Part shown: one piece after another, positions 1 through 8,602 of the stretch | Position numbering within the stretch: the stretch's first letter is position 1 | How the letters are laid out: every line of letters begins with the position of its first letter | Source of the DNA: Sinorhizobium chiapasense | GTDB taxonomy: Bacteria > Pseudomonadota > Alphaproteobacteria > Rhizobiales > Rhizobiaceae | DNA length: 64,000 bases | Direction of reading: 5' to 3' | Assembly (NCBI RefSeq): GCF_036488675.1 | Contig: NZ_CP133148.1 | Span: forward strand, 4,089,001-4,153,000 | Notes under the pieces: generated by a model | Told to the model about the DNA's origin: nothing | The model's input: only the letters and a program-made list of their open reading frames with translations | Databases searched by the model: none | Position numbers and translations under genes: made by a program

Positions 1-793
1 TGCCGAGCGCACGGTGGCAGGGCACGACGAAGGAGATCGGGTTGCGTCCGACGGCCGCGCCGACGGCGCGCGAAGCGGTCGGCTGGCCGATCTCGTCGGC
101 GATCTTCGAATAGGTGGTCGCCTTTCCGAGCGGGATGTTGAGCAGTGCCTGCCACACCCGGATCTGGAAATCCGAGCCGATCAGGAAGATTTGCAGCGGC
201 TCCTCCGCACACCAGCGCTCCGGATTGAAGATGCGGGCGGCATAGCGCGCCGTCGCCGCACTATCCTCGACATAGCTCGCCTTCGGCCACCGGCGGGCCA
301 TATCGTCGAAGCTCGACACTTCCTCGCCGGAATCGGCAAAGGCAAGTCCGGCAAGGCCGCGCTCGGTGACCATGACGAGCGCGGTCCCGAAGGGCGAGGG
401 ATGGAAGCCGTAGCGAATGGTAAGCCCTTCGCCGCGCGCCTTCCATTCGCCGGGTGACATCGCCTCATGCGTGACGAACAGGTCGTGCAGGCGGCTGGGG
501 CCGGACAGGCCTACCTCGATGCTGGTCTCCAGCAACGGCATGTCTTCCTGCCGCAGCAGCCGCTTGGCGTGGTCGAGCGTCACGGCCTGGAGAAAGGCCT
601 TGGGCGAAAGCCCTGCCCAGCGGGTGAAGGTCTTCTGCAACTGGGTCGGCGACTGGCCAAGGCGGCTGGCGACGGTTTCAAGCGACGGCTGGTCGCGGTA
701 ATCCTCCGTCAGCATCTCGATCACGCGGCTGACCGTATCGTAATCGGTGCCTTCGGGAGTGATGTCGGTCGGAATGGATGTAACAACGTTCAT
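1..793 (-). CDS. ada: Ada-like AraC/methylated-DNA-cysteine methyltransferase (partial, C-terminus off left edge)
   Basis: Reads leftward from ATG at 793 and runs off the window after about 264 residues. The first ~110 residues form an AraC-type DNA-binding domain, followed by an O6-alkylguanine methyltransferase domain ending at the edge with the active-site motif PCHR, so the acceptor cysteine is present. The family repairs O6-methylguanine by transferring the methyl group to itself and can activate transcription. The N-terminal four-cysteine zinc domain of E. coli Ada is absent, so this is the AraC-MGMT two-domain form; a methylphosphotriester sensor role is not expected. Family assignment is sure; the symbol is by family. 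Confidence 0.85.
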   Translation of the reverse strand, partial: MNVVTSIPTDITPEGTDYDTVSRVIEMLTEDYRDQPSLETVASRLGQSPTQLQKTFTRWAGLSPKAFLQAVTLDHAKRLLRQEDMPLLETSIEVGLSGPSRLHDLFVTHEAMSPGEWKARGEGLTIRYGFHPSPFGTALVMVTERGLAGLAFADSGEEVSSFDDMARRWPKASYVEDSAATARYAARIFNPERWCAEEPLQIFLIGSDFQIRVWQALLNIPLGKATTYSKIADEIGQPTASRAVGAAVGRNPISFVVPCHRALG

Positions 794-854
794 GATCGCC
801 TCCTGTCAGCCTACAGGTAGTCATGTGGCGGGCAGATAACCACCCGATTCTTGT

Positions 855-910
855 GGGCATGTCAGAAACGTGTGTAGCGTTTTTCCGTCCGCAACTGCGT
901 TGTTTCAAAC
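855..910. repeat. Fragment of a dispersed rhizobial intergenic repeat
   Basis: The stretch with GTGTGTAGCGTTTTTCCGTC and GCAACTGCGTTGTTTCAAA closely resembles 54010-54066, which has the same GTGTGT...GGTTTTCCGTCCGGAATTGCGTGTTTCAAA order. It fills the gap between the divergently placed ada start and the DUF2244 stop. It looks like a decayed copy of a dispersed repeat. Confidence 0.5.
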
Positions 911-911
911 G

Positions 912-1415
912 TCAGCGCCGGCGGGCGGTCGCGAGCGCGCGGGCAAAGGCGAGCGCGAAGGTTTCGCGGTCGTCGCGATTGAGGAAGGAGCCGATATCGG
1001 TCTGGCGGCCGCCACCGATGATCCACATCGAAACGATGCCAATCTCCTGGTGCCGCCTGATGCTGAACCGTGCCCAGAAGGGATTGAAGCGATGCTCGAT
1101 CATTCGCCCCGATGGCGTGAATTTCTTAACGGAAACGTCGGTCCGCGAGATGCTGACCTCTTCCCGGGCGCGTGCGGAACGATAGTTTAGCCAGAAGGCG
1201 CCGAAAAGCAGGACGAAATCTAGGCCGAAAAAGAAGACGATCGGCCATGCGCCGATGACCAGGAAAACGAATACGTGCACGAGGCTCATCGCGCCTGCGA
1301 TCATAAGGAGGACTTTGAACCCCTTGAGACCGAGCGAACGGTAGGGCGTGAGCTCGGCCGCGAAGATCGGCTGGTCGTTGATGGAGGTCTCGGCGTTGCC
1401 TTCGGTCATGACCAA
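912..1415 (-). CDS. DUF2244 domain-containing membrane protein
   Basis: 167 residues. Two hydrophobic segments at about residues 34-52 and 56-73 (LLMIAGAMSLVHVFVF and IVFFFGLDFVLLFGAFWL) are followed by a soluble domain of about 90 residues with the WIIGGGRQTDIGSFLNRDDR region typical of DUF2244. An in-frame ATG at 1409 is an alternative start. It is transcribed divergently from nth with about 16 bp between the chosen starts, an unusually tight divergent arrangement conserved in many Rhizobiales by my recollection. Biochemical function is unknown; an inner membrane location is inferred from the two segments. Confidence 0.8.
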   Translation of the reverse strand: MVMTEGNAETSINDQPIFAAELTPYRSLGLKGFKVLLMIAGAMSLVHVFVFLVIGAWPIVFFFGLDFVLLFGAFWLNYRSARAREEVSISRTDVSVKKFTPSGRMIEHRFNPFWARFSIRRHQEIGIVSMWIIGGGRQTDIGSFLNRDDRETFALAFARALATARRR

Positions 1416-1431
1416 TGACTATAGATGCCGC

Positions 1432-2208
1432 ATGAAAAACGTGAAGCTGAAAACGCCGAAGCAACCGTCAAAATCGAACGCAACGACAGCCCGCTTGGCC
1501 CGGGCGCGGCAACGCAGTGCCTACGGCGCTGCCGAGATCGAGGAGATCTTCCGTCGCTTCTCCGTGCAGCGCCCCGAGCCGAGGGGCGAACTCGAACACG
1601 TCAACCCGTTCACGCTGGTGGTGGCGGTCGCGCTTTCGGCCCAGGCAACCGACGCCGGCGTCAACAAGGCGACGCGGGCGCTCTTTGCCGTCGCCGATAC
1701 GCCGCAAAAGATGCTGGCGTTGGGTGAGGAGAAGCTTCGGGACTATATCAAGACGATCGGACTTTACCGCAACAAGGCGAAAAACGTCATCGCGCTCTCG
1801 GAAAAACTGATCGCCGATTTCGGCGGTGAGGTACCCCGCACGCGGGAAGAACTGGTGACCCTGCCGGGCGTCGGGCGCAAGACCGCCAATGTCGTCTTGT
1901 CCATGGCTTTCGGCCAGCCGACGATCGCCGTCGACACCCATATCTTCCGCATCGCCAATCGCATTCTTCTCGCGCCGGGCAGGACGCCGGACGAAGTGGA
2001 GGCTCATCTGCTGCGCGTCATCCCGGAGGCCTATCTTTACCACGCCCACCATTGGCTGATCCTGCACGGCCGCTACGTTTGCAAGGCGCGCCGACCGGAA
2101 TGCGAGCGCTGTGTCATCGCAGACCTCTGCAAGTCACCGGAAAAAACTTGCGATATACCGGCCCCATTGATCGAGCTGCCGCCGCAGGTCGTGCCCGTCG
2201 CCGGTTGA
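1432..2208 (+). CDS. nth: Endonuclease III (DNA glycosylase/AP lyase)
   Basis: 258 residues from ATG 1432. Removes oxidised pyrimidines and nicks the resulting abasic site in base-excision repair. The helix-hairpin-helix GPD core LPGVGRKTANVVLSMAFG carries the catalytic lysine, and VDTHIFRIANRI the catalytic aspartate. The C-terminus has the 4Fe-4S ligand spacing C-x6-C-x2-C-x5-C (VCKARRPECERCVIADLC). In-frame starts at 1348 and 1408 exist but would overlap the divergent DUF2244 gene, so the start is moderately certain. A basic N-terminal extension of about 40 residues precedes the core. Confidence 0.93.
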   Translation: MKNVKLKTPKQPSKSNATTARLARARQRSAYGAAEIEEIFRRFSVQRPEPRGELEHVNPFTLVVAVALSAQATDAGVNKATRALFAVADTPQKMLALGEEKLRDYIKTIGLYRNKAKNVIALSEKLIADFGGEVPRTREELVTLPGVGRKTANVVLSMAFGQPTIAVDTHIFRIANRILLAPGRTPDEVEAHLLRVIPEAYLYHAHHWLILHGRYVCKARRPECERCVIADLCKSPEKTCDIPAPLIELPPQVVPVAG

Positions 2209-2292
2209 CGGCATTTTCGTGTTGCGTCTTCCAAATGGGCGGAAAACCGGTATTAACGGAGACCGGTCACTTCAGGAAACCGGACGGAGTTC

Positions 2293-3285
2293 ATGACAAA
2301 ATACGATGTGCTGACGATCGGCAACGCGATCGTCGATATCATTGCGCGCTGCGATGACAGCTTTCTTGTGGAGAACGGTATCATCAAGGGCGCGATGAAC
2401 CTCATCGACACGGATCGGGCCGAGTTGCTCTATTCGCGGATGGGCCCGGCGGTTGAGGCCTCCGGCGGCAGCGCCGGCAACACCGCAGCCGGTGTCGCTA
2501 GCCTTGGCGGGCGGGCGGCCTATTTCGGCAAGATCGCCAGTGATCAGCTCGGTGATATTTTTACGCACGATATCCGCGCGCAGGGCGTCTATTTCCAGAC
2601 GAAGCCGCTCGAAAGTCTGCCGCCGACCGCGCGCTCGATGATCTTTGTGACGGAAGACGGCGAACGGTCCATGAACACCTATCTCGGCGCCTGCGTTGAG
2701 CTCGGCCCCGAAGACGTCGAGGAAGATGTGGTCGCGCAAGCCAAGGTTACCTATTTCGAGGGCTATTTGTGGGACCCGCCGCGCGCCAAGGATGCGATCC
2801 GCGAGGCGGCTCGAATTGCCCATGCCAACGGCCGCGAAATGGCCATGACGCTCTCGGACAGTTTCTGTGTCCATCGCTATCGCGACGAGTTCCTCGATCT
2901 GATGCGCTCCGGCACCGTGGACATCGTTTTTGCCAACAGGCAGGAAGCCCTGGCGCTTTACGAGACGGAGGATTTCGACGCGGCGCTGACGGCGCTCGCG
3001 AAGGACTGCAAGCTTGCAGCGGTCACGCTGAGCGAAGAGGGCTCCGTCGTCGTTCGTGGCGACGAGTGCGTGCGCGTCTGGGCGAAGGCGGTCGAGCAGG
3101 TTGTCGACACGACGGGTGCTGGCGACCTTTATGCGGCCGGGTTCCTCCACGGCTACACGCAGGGGCGTTCGCTCGAGATTTGCAGCAAGCTTGGCAATCT
3201 CGCAGCCGGTATCGTCATCGGCCAGATCGGCCCGCGTCCGATGATATCGCTTGCCGCCGCCGCCAAGGAAGCGGGCCTCGTCTGA
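2293..3285 (+). CDS. Adenosine kinase (PfkB carbohydrate kinase family)
   Basis: 330 residues. Phosphorylates adenosine to AMP in purine salvage by family assignment. The N-terminal PfkB signature GGSAGNTAAGVASLGG is at about residues 57-72, and the C-terminal signature VDTTGAGDLYAAGFL, with the catalytic aspartate and anion hole, is at about residues 271-286. The start ATG is 84 bp past nth and preceded by GGAGTTC. The gene is co-directional with nth and convergent with the SH3 gene. Ribokinase-like sugars are an alternative substrate, but length and N-terminal motif fit the bacterial adenosine kinase group. Confidence 0.88.
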   Translation: MTKYDVLTIGNAIVDIIARCDDSFLVENGIIKGAMNLIDTDRAELLYSRMGPAVEASGGSAGNTAAGVASLGGRAAYFGKIASDQLGDIFTHDIRAQGVYFQTKPLESLPPTARSMIFVTEDGERSMNTYLGACVELGPEDVEEDVVAQAKVTYFEGYLWDPPRAKDAIREAARIAHANGREMAMTLSDSFCVHRYRDEFLDLMRSGTVDIVFANRQEALALYETEDFDAALTALAKDCKLAAVTLSEEGSVVVRGDECVRVWAKAVEQVVDTTGAGDLYAAGFLHGYTQGRSLEICSKLGNLAAGIVIGQIGPRPMISLAAAAKEAGLV

Positions 3286-3361
3286 ATTGCCCGCCTATCT
3301 GGGCGCGTCGGAAAGGACGCGCGGGGCGCAGTGGGCGCGTAACAGCGACGCCGGGCGGACC

Positions 3362-3913
3362 CTACTTGAAGGCTTCGCCCGGATAGGCGCCCCAGATCTC
3401 GCCTTGCGCGATCCAGCCTTCGACGCCTTGCGTTTCGGCGTGGCACCAATCGCCATTGCATTCGCCGATCTGCAGCACAACGCCCGGTTCCATCCGCGCC
3501 ACGATCGGCGCCGTGCTTTGAGGATCGCGCCGGAGGTTGACGAAAATGCCTTCGCCCTTGCCGCGCATCCACGGGGCGGCAAGCGCAGTCCGGTCGCCGG
3601 AAAGCAGCGCCTGGTTCACCCAGCCCTCCGTCCCGTCCGCGTCGCGGATACGGCGCCAGTTGTCATATTCCTGGATGATTTCCACCGGCACGCCCGATTT
3701 GAGGTAGCGGAAGGCGACCGCGTAGTCGAGGCTTGGACCAATTCGTAGGTTGACGCTCTTCGATTTCAGGCTGACGAAACGCGGCAGCGGCAGGCCGCTC
3801 GCGCCTTTCGCCGCCTGGGCAAAGGCGCCGGAGGTCATCACGGCCATCCCGATGAAGGCGGCTACCAACACGGTCGAGAAGCTGGAAACGACATCACGCA
3901 TGACGAAGCTCAT
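3362..3913 (-). CDS. Exported SH3-domain protein
   Basis: 183 residues with an N-terminal signal peptide (hydrophobic stretch about residues 10-30, cleavage near AFAQA). Two bacterial SH3-like (SH3_3/YgiM type) modules follow: about residues 45-105 (SVNLRIGPSLDY... WRRIRDADGTEGWVNQ) and 115-180 (FVNLRRDPQSTAP... WCHAETQGVEGWIAQ). Such modules often bind cell-wall peptides; a periplasmic envelope role is inferred. It stands alone between two genes on the other strand. A second in-frame ATG at 3901 is an alternative start. Confidence 0.85.
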   Translation of the reverse strand: MSFVMRDVVSSFSTVLVAAFIGMAVMTSGAFAQAAKGASGLPLPRFVSLKSKSVNLRIGPSLDYAVAFRYLKSGVPVEIIQEYDNWRRIRDADGTEGWVNQALLSGDRTALAAPWMRGKGEGIFVNLRRDPQSTAPIVARMEPGVVLQIGECNGDWCHAETQGVEGWIAQGEIWGAYPGEAFK

Positions 3914-4097
3914 TTTTCGATAGCGGCGAAGCCTTGAAGGCGCACTTTGATCTGGCCCGTCGGCATGGGGTGCAAATCCGGTGTCAGGCAGTGACTTTCG
4001 TTTGTCTTCGCCACCGGGTCTGGTAGAAATTGCGACTACAGGGAGAAACTATCGCCCAACTTGGTTAAGGACCCGTGAACGAGGGCCGCGCACAGCG

Positions 4098-5102
4098 ATG
4101 ACAAGCAAGAAGAAACCAACGGTCTACATCACCCGGAAATTGCCGGATGTCGTCGAAACCCGCATGCGCGAACTCTTCGACGCGGAGCTGAATGTAGACG
4201 ACACGCCGCGCAGCCAGCCGGAGCTGGTTGCCGCGGTCAAGCGGGTCGATGTGCTCGTGCCGACGGTGACGGACAGAATCGACGCCGCTCTGATCGAGCA
4301 GGCGGGACCGCAGTTGAGGTTGATTGCCGCCTTCTCGAACGGCGTCGACAACATCGACGTGGACGCGGCCGCGCGAAGAGGCATTACCGTCACCAACACC
4401 CCGAATGTGCTCACCGAAGACACGGCAGACATGACCATGGCGCTCATCCTCGCGGTGCCGCGGCGGCTCGCCGAGGGTGCGCAGATCCTGACCGATCGCA
4501 AGGGGGAATGGGCGGGCTGGTCGCCGACCTGGATGCTTGGCCGCCGTATCGCCGGCAAACGCATCGGTATCGTCGGCATGGGCCGGATCGGCACCGCCGT
4601 CGCCCGCCGCGCCAAGGCCTTCGGACTTTCGATCCACTACCACAACCGCCACCGGGTCAAGCCCGAGACAGAGGAAATACTCGAGGCGACCTATTGGGAC
4701 AGCCTCGACCAGATGCTTGCGCGCGTCGATATCGTCTCGGTGAACTGCCCCTCGACGCCCGCGACGTTCCATTTGCTGTCGGCGCGCCGCCTCGCGCTGA
4801 TGCGGCCGGACAGCTACATCGTCAACACGGCGCGCGGCGGCATCATCGACGAGACGGCGCTGATCAAGTGCCTGAGGGAAGGCAAGATTGCCGGGGCTGG
4901 GCTCGACGTTTTCGAGAACGAGCCGGCGGTCAGCCCCAAGCTCGTCAAGCTCGCCGGCGAAGGCAAGGTGGTGCTCCTGCCACACATGAGCTCCGCGACT
5001 CTCGAAGGCCGTATCGACATGGGTGAAAAGGTGGTGATCAACATCCGCACCTTCTTCGACGGCCACCGTCCGCCGGATCGCGTGTTGCCGGGGCGGGATT
5101 AG
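4098..5102 (+). CDS. D-isomer-specific 2-hydroxyacid dehydrogenase (glyoxylate/hydroxypyruvate reductase-like)
   Basis: 334 residues from ATG 4098, the start matching family length; the open frame extends upstream to 3981 but that part is not protein-like. The NAD(P)-binding motif GIVGMGRIGTAVARRAKAFG is in the middle, and the catalytic arginine (VNTARGGIIDETAL) and histidine (LLPHMSSAT) lie in the C-terminal half. The family reduces 2-oxoacids such as glyoxylate or hydroxypyruvate to D-hydroxyacids. Exact substrate cannot be read from the sequence. It is followed by a RIME-like repeat and a convergent GNAT gene. Confidence 0.88.
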   Translation: MTSKKKPTVYITRKLPDVVETRMRELFDAELNVDDTPRSQPELVAAVKRVDVLVPTVTDRIDAALIEQAGPQLRLIAAFSNGVDNIDVDAAARRGITVTNTPNVLTEDTADMTMALILAVPRRLAEGAQILTDRKGEWAGWSPTWMLGRRIAGKRIGIVGMGRIGTAVARRAKAFGLSIHYHNRHRVKPETEEILEATYWDSLDQMLARVDIVSVNCPSTPATFHLLSARRLALMRPDSYIVNTARGGIIDETALIKCLREGKIAGAGLDVFENEPAVSPKLVKLAGEGKVVLLPHMSSATLEGRIDMGEKVVINIRTFFDGHRPPDRVLPGRD

Positions 5103-5110
5103 AAAGCGGT

Positions 5111-5226
5111 TTTGCCCCTCATCCGCCTGCCGGCACCTTCTCCCCGCAGGCGGGGAGAAGGTGTATGCCGCGGCGCCTGAGTCCCCTCTCCCCGCGTGCG
5201 GGGAGAGGGTTAGGGTGAGGGGCAAA
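5111..5226. repeat. RIME-like GC-rich intergenic mosaic element
   Basis: Outer ends TTTGCCCCTCA and TGAGGGGCAAA are inverted repeats. Inside are two hairpins: CTTCTCCCCGC/GCGGGGAGAAG and CCCTCTCCCCGC/GCGGGGAGAGG. The architecture matches the rhizobial intergenic mosaic elements (RIME1 class) described in Rhizobiaceae. It sits between convergent genes, where the hairpins could also end transcription from both sides. A related copy is at 35508-35642. Confidence 0.75.
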
Positions 5227-5257
5227 GGTGGCCGCAGCTGGACGCTGCTTGGCAGCA

Positions 5258-5725
5258 CTAAACGACTTTCCGCATGTCGATCGAGGTCGGCCGCGTGAAG
5301 CCGGAATGAGCGGTGTGGCCGGTCTCGACGAAACCCCAGGCAGCGAACGTCGCGTGGTTCTCGGAAAGCTCGATGCGCGTCTGCAGCCGCAGGGCGGGAA
5401 GTTTGAGTTCGCGCGCCGTTTCTTCGGCCGCGGCGAGGAGCAGACGCCCCGCGCCCTTGCGCTGTGACGGGGGCGCGACAGCGAGCTTGCCGATGTAAAG
5501 GCAATCCGGTTCCGGCCTGCAGAACACGCAGCCGACGAGATGGCGCTCGGCGAGGGCGACAAAGGCAATCTCGTCTTCTGCCTTTCGACGGAGTGCTTCC
5601 GGAGTCAGCGCATGCGCAGAAGAAGGCGGATCGATCCGTGCATCCATATAGGCAAAGGATGCAAGGATCAGTGCCAGCAGTTCTTCAAAGCGATCGAAGC
5701 GACCGTCGATGCGGATCACTCTCAT
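5258..5725 (-). CDS. GNAT-family N-acetyltransferase
   Basis: 155 residues from ATG 5725; an open frame extends 20 codons upstream into moeB but the core begins at MRVIRIDG. The acetyl-CoA binding motif A is visible in LYIGKLAVAPPSQRKGAGRL (Q-R-K-G-A-G), followed by the C-terminal half of the fold (LRLQTRIELSENHATFAAWGF). Substrate is unknown. The start lies 7 bp after the moeB stop, so the two are probably one transcription unit. Confidence 0.85.
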   Translation of the reverse strand: MRVIRIDGRFDRFEELLALILASFAYMDARIDPPSSAHALTPEALRRKAEDEIAFVALAERHLVGCVFCRPEPDCLYIGKLAVAPPSQRKGAGRLLLAAAEETARELKLPALRLQTRIELSENHATFAAWGFVETGHTAHSGFTRPTSIDMRKVV

Positions 5726-5732
5726 GGTGCCC

Positions 5733-6497
5733 TCAAGCCGCGCCACGCCGATACCGGATCGTGCTGAACTGCGCCGCGAGCGCATCGTAGAGCAACAGCC
5801 GGCCGACGAGCGGCTCGCCGATCCCGGTGATGAGTTTGATCGCCTCCATCGCCTGCAGCGTGCCGATGACGCCGGTCAAGGCGCCCAGCACGCCGGCCTC
5901 GGCGCAGGAGGGAACCACGCCCGGCGGGGGAGGGGCGGGAAAGAGGTCGCGATAAGACGGGTTTGGATGGCCCTCGGCGTCGGTTTCGTAGGGTTTCAGC
6001 ACGGTGACGGACCCGTCGAAGCGGCCGACGGCCCCGGTGACCAGCGGAACTTGCACCGCGTCGGCCGTGTCTGCCGCCAGATAACGCGTGTCGAAATTGT
6101 CCGAACCATCGATGACGAGGTGGTAGTGGCGAAAGATCTCCTCGGCGTTTCCGGCCTCGAGCCGCGTGTGATGCATCGTGGCCGTCACGTGGGGATTGAG
6201 CGCATTGATCGCCAGCACGGCGCTTTCGACCTTGGGCCGGCCGATATCCGCGGTTGCGTGAATGACCTGCCGCTGCAGGTTCGACAGCGACACGACATCG
6301 TCGTCGATGACGCCGAGCGTTCCGACGCCGGCAGCGGCAAGGTACTGCAGCACGGGCGCGCCGAGGCCGCCCGCGCCGATGACGAGCACGCGCGCCGCCT
6401 TTAGCTTCTGCTGCCCCGCACCACCCACCTCCGGCAAGACGATGTGGCGCGCGTAACGGGCGATTTCCGCGGTGTCGAGCTTTGCGTCGATCGTCAT
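5733..6497 (-). CDS. moeB: MoeB/ThiF-type adenylyltransferase
   Basis: 254 residues from ATG 6497 with AAAGGGGCTCC upstream. Family members activate the C-terminal glycine of MoaD or ThiS by adenylation for molybdopterin or thiamine synthesis. The ATP-binding motif VLVIGAGGLGAPVLQYL and the catalytic region SNLQRQVIH are intact, as is SCAEAGVLGALTGVIGTLQA. Oddity: where E. coli MoeB has a C-x-x-C zinc pair (PCYRC), this protein reads PSYRD, and no second pair is seen near the C-terminus, so the structural zinc appears absent. No rhodanese domain. Probably co-transcribed with the following GNAT gene. Confidence 0.85.
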   Translation of the reverse strand: MTIDAKLDTAEIARYARHIVLPEVGGAGQQKLKAARVLVIGAGGLGAPVLQYLAAAGVGTLGVIDDDVVSLSNLQRQVIHATADIGRPKVESAVLAINALNPHVTATMHHTRLEAGNAEEIFRHYHLVIDGSDNFDTRYLAADTADAVQVPLVTGAVGRFDGSVTVLKPYETDAEGHPNPSYRDLFPAPPPPGVVPSCAEAGVLGALTGVIGTLQAMEAIKLITGIGEPLVGRLLLYDALAAQFSTIRYRRGAA

Positions 6498-6576
6498 TCG
6501 GAGCCCCTTTCGACAGACCATGATGGTTTTGATGGAAGATCGCTGGCGCGCCCTCGCATCCATTCCAAAGTGAATC

Positions 6577-7701
6577 TCACCCGGAAACATGCCCGTTGGC
6601 AACGGTGAGAAAGCGGCCGCGTTCGCCAAGCGCCGCAAACATGGTCCGATCGGTTCCGGTCATGAAGGCCTGACCGCCAAGGCGGTCGACAAGGTCGAAG
6701 AGCGCCGCCCGCCGCCCTTCGTCGAGATGGGCAGCGATTTCGTCGAGCAGCAACACCGGCGCATGGCCTGTCATGTCGCCGACAAGCCGAGCATGGGCGA
6801 GCACAAGGCCGACCAGCAGCGCCTTCTGCTCACCGGTCGAGCATCGTTCGGCTTCCATGTTCTTTTCGCGGTGGCGAATGAGGAGATCGCTGCGATGCGG
6901 ACCATCCAGCGTGCGGCCGGCCGCGGCGTCGCGGCCGCGGCCTTCCAGCAGCATCGCCAGGTACCGCTCTTCGAGATCGTAGGCCGGCAGGCCGTGGAGA
7001 TCGTCGAGAAAGCCCGAGAGCGCCAGCGTCGCGGAAGGAAATGTGCCCTCGGTTTGGCTTCGCTCGACAAGCGCTGTCAAGAGGCCCAGCATTTCGAGGC
7101 GCGCCAGCGCCATGGACACTCCGAGCCCGGCCATTTCGCGCTCGATCGCCGAAAGCCAGGCGGGGTCCGGCCGAAACTCCGTCAGCAACCGGTTGCGGCT
7201 TCGCATCGCGCGTTCGAACTCACTGGCGCGCCGCCCGTGCCCGGGGTCGAGCGAGAGCACCAGGCGGTCGAGAAACCGCCTGCGATCGGTGGACGGGCCG
7301 GTGAAGAGACCATCCATCGCCGGCGTCAGCCAGAGCACGCGCAGATGGTCGGTCAACTCGTCCACGGTCTTCGCGGGCGTACCGTTGAGCCGCAGGCGGC
7401 GCGCTTGGCCATCCTCGGTGCCGGCGGTGCCCGTGCCGATTTCCACAGGCCCTTCCATGCCATCGACTGCTGCAAAGACCGAGAATCCGTCGGTCGCTCC
7501 AACCCGCGCAACGTCGGCATAGGCCGCACGGCGCAGGCCACGGCCGGGCGAGAGAAACGAAACCGCTTCCATAAGGTTCGTCTTGCCCGCGCCATTCTCG
7601 CCGGTCAGCACGACATGGCGCGCGTCAAGGTCGAGCGCCAGCGTCGCGTAGTTGCGAAAGTCAGTCAGTTTCAGGCGGTTGAGGAAGACCTTGTGCGGCA
7701 T
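6577..7701 (-). CDS. recF: DNA replication and repair protein RecF
   Basis: 374 residues from ATG 7701 (MPHKVFLNRLKLTDFRNY), the usual RecF length; the longer open frame upstream is not coding. Walker A is GENGAGKTNLMEA near residue 36, the signature region is STGEQKALLVGLVLAHA, and Walker B is VLLLDEIAAHLD. RecF with RecO/RecR loads RecA at single-strand gaps. Here recF is not next to dnaA-dnaN, as usual in rhizobia. It is divergent from orfA-pit across 256 bp. Confidence 0.95.
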   Translation of the reverse strand: MPHKVFLNRLKLTDFRNYATLALDLDARHVVLTGENGAGKTNLMEAVSFLSPGRGLRRAAYADVARVGATDGFSVFAAVDGMEGPVEIGTGTAGTEDGQARRLRLNGTPAKTVDELTDHLRVLWLTPAMDGLFTGPSTDRRRFLDRLVLSLDPGHGRRASEFERAMRSRNRLLTEFRPDPAWLSAIEREMAGLGVSMALARLEMLGLLTALVERSQTEGTFPSATLALSGFLDDLHGLPAYDLEERYLAMLLEGRGRDAAAGRTLDGPHRSDLLIRHREKNMEAERCSTGEQKALLVGLVLAHARLVGDMTGHAPVLLLDEIAAHLDEGRRAALFDLVDRLGGQAFMTGTDRTMFAALGERGRFLTVANGHVSG

Positions 7702-7921
7702 CTCGGGTCCGGATTCGACGTTTCTGTCAGGTAGGCCGAAAGCGAGGCCAAGGCAAGGCGAAAGGGCATCTGCCCCCACCCGCCAGCCGCGCCCCGCGCG
7801 CGAAGAGGGCAAGCGGCAAAAGGCGGCGTCCACCCGCATCGCTGTTCCTCGGGCGCGAAATCGCCGGGGAAGCTTCGGTTTTTGTCCACTTGAGAGCTTT
7901 CCCTGGGCGAGTCGGTGCAAT

Positions 7922-7939
7922 ATGACAGTTTTGTGACAA
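7922..7939 (-). promoter_or_regulatory. PHO box (PhoB binding site) upstream of orfA-pit
   Basis: Read on the minus strand the site is TTGTCAC-AAAA-CTGTCAT: two 7-mers like the PhoB half-site CTGTCAT with a 4-bp AT spacer, 18 bp in all. It ends 18 bp before the orfA ATG. PhoB-dependent repression of orfA-pit under phosphate limitation is established in S. meliloti; a site this close to the start fits repression by occlusion. Confidence 0.8.
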
Positions 7940-7957
7940 TCGACAGATGGATCTGCA

Positions 7958-8602
7958 ATGCTTGGCCTGTTTCGCAAGCTTCTTCCCCGCGAGGATCGAT
8001 TCTTTGATCTCTTTGCACAACACTCGCGCACAGTCATGGGAGCGGCGGAAGCGCTGAATGCCTTGCTTGCCGGGGGACCGGACATCGATCGCCATTGCGA
8101 TCGCATCATCGCGCTCGAGCACGAGGCCGACGAGATCACCCGCGAAGTCCTGCTCGCGGTGCGCCGGAGCTTCATCACACCCTTCGACCGTGGTGACATC
8201 AAGGATCTCATCCAGTCGATGGATGACGCGATCGACATGATGCACAAGACGGTGAAAACGATCCGGCTCTACGAGCAGAAAAGCTTCGATCCCGGCATGC
8301 AGGAAATGGGTGCCGCGGTGGTGCAGGCGGCCCATCTCGTTGCCGAGGCCATACCCCTGCTCAACCGGATCGGTGCGAATGCCCAGCGCCTCAGCACCAT
8401 TGCCGAGGAGGTGACCCGCGTCGAGGGTCGTTCCGACGAGCTGCACGACCAGGGGCTCAAGGACCTGTTCCAGCGCCATGGCGCCACCAATCCCATGGCT
8501 TACATCATCGGCAGCGAAATCTACGGCGAGCTGGAGAAAGTCGTCGATCGCTTCGAGGATGTGGCGAACGAAATCAGCGGCATCGTGATCGAGAACGTCT
8601 GA
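7958..8602 (+). CDS. DUF47/PhoU-like accessory protein of the Pit phosphate transporter (OrfA)
   Basis: 214 residues, all-helical DUF47 family (TIGR00153-like). The PhoU-type metal-binding helices contain DRIIALEHEADEITREV and DDAIDMMHKTVKTIRLYE. The stop codon overlaps the pit start (TGATG), showing translational coupling. In S. meliloti this gene is known as orfA of the orfA-pit low-affinity phosphate uptake operon, which PhoB represses when phosphate is scarce. Molecular role is uncertain: probably modulation of Pit. Confidence 0.9.
   Translation: MLGLFRKLLPREDRFFDLFAQHSRTVMGAAEALNALLAGGPDIDRHCDRIIALEHEADEITREVLLAVRRSFITPFDRGDIKDLIQSMDDAIDMMHKTVKTIRLYEQKSFDPGMQEMGAAVVQAAHLVAEAIPLLNRIGANAQRLSTIAEEVTRVEGRSDELHDQGLKDLFQRHGATNPMAYIIGSEIYGELEKVVDRFEDVANEISGIVIENV

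Noticed and set aside
4065..5504. 479-codon minus-strand frame
   Set aside because: Antisense to the hydroxyacid dehydrogenase and runs through a RIME-like repeat; composition is Arg/Asp-rich noise.
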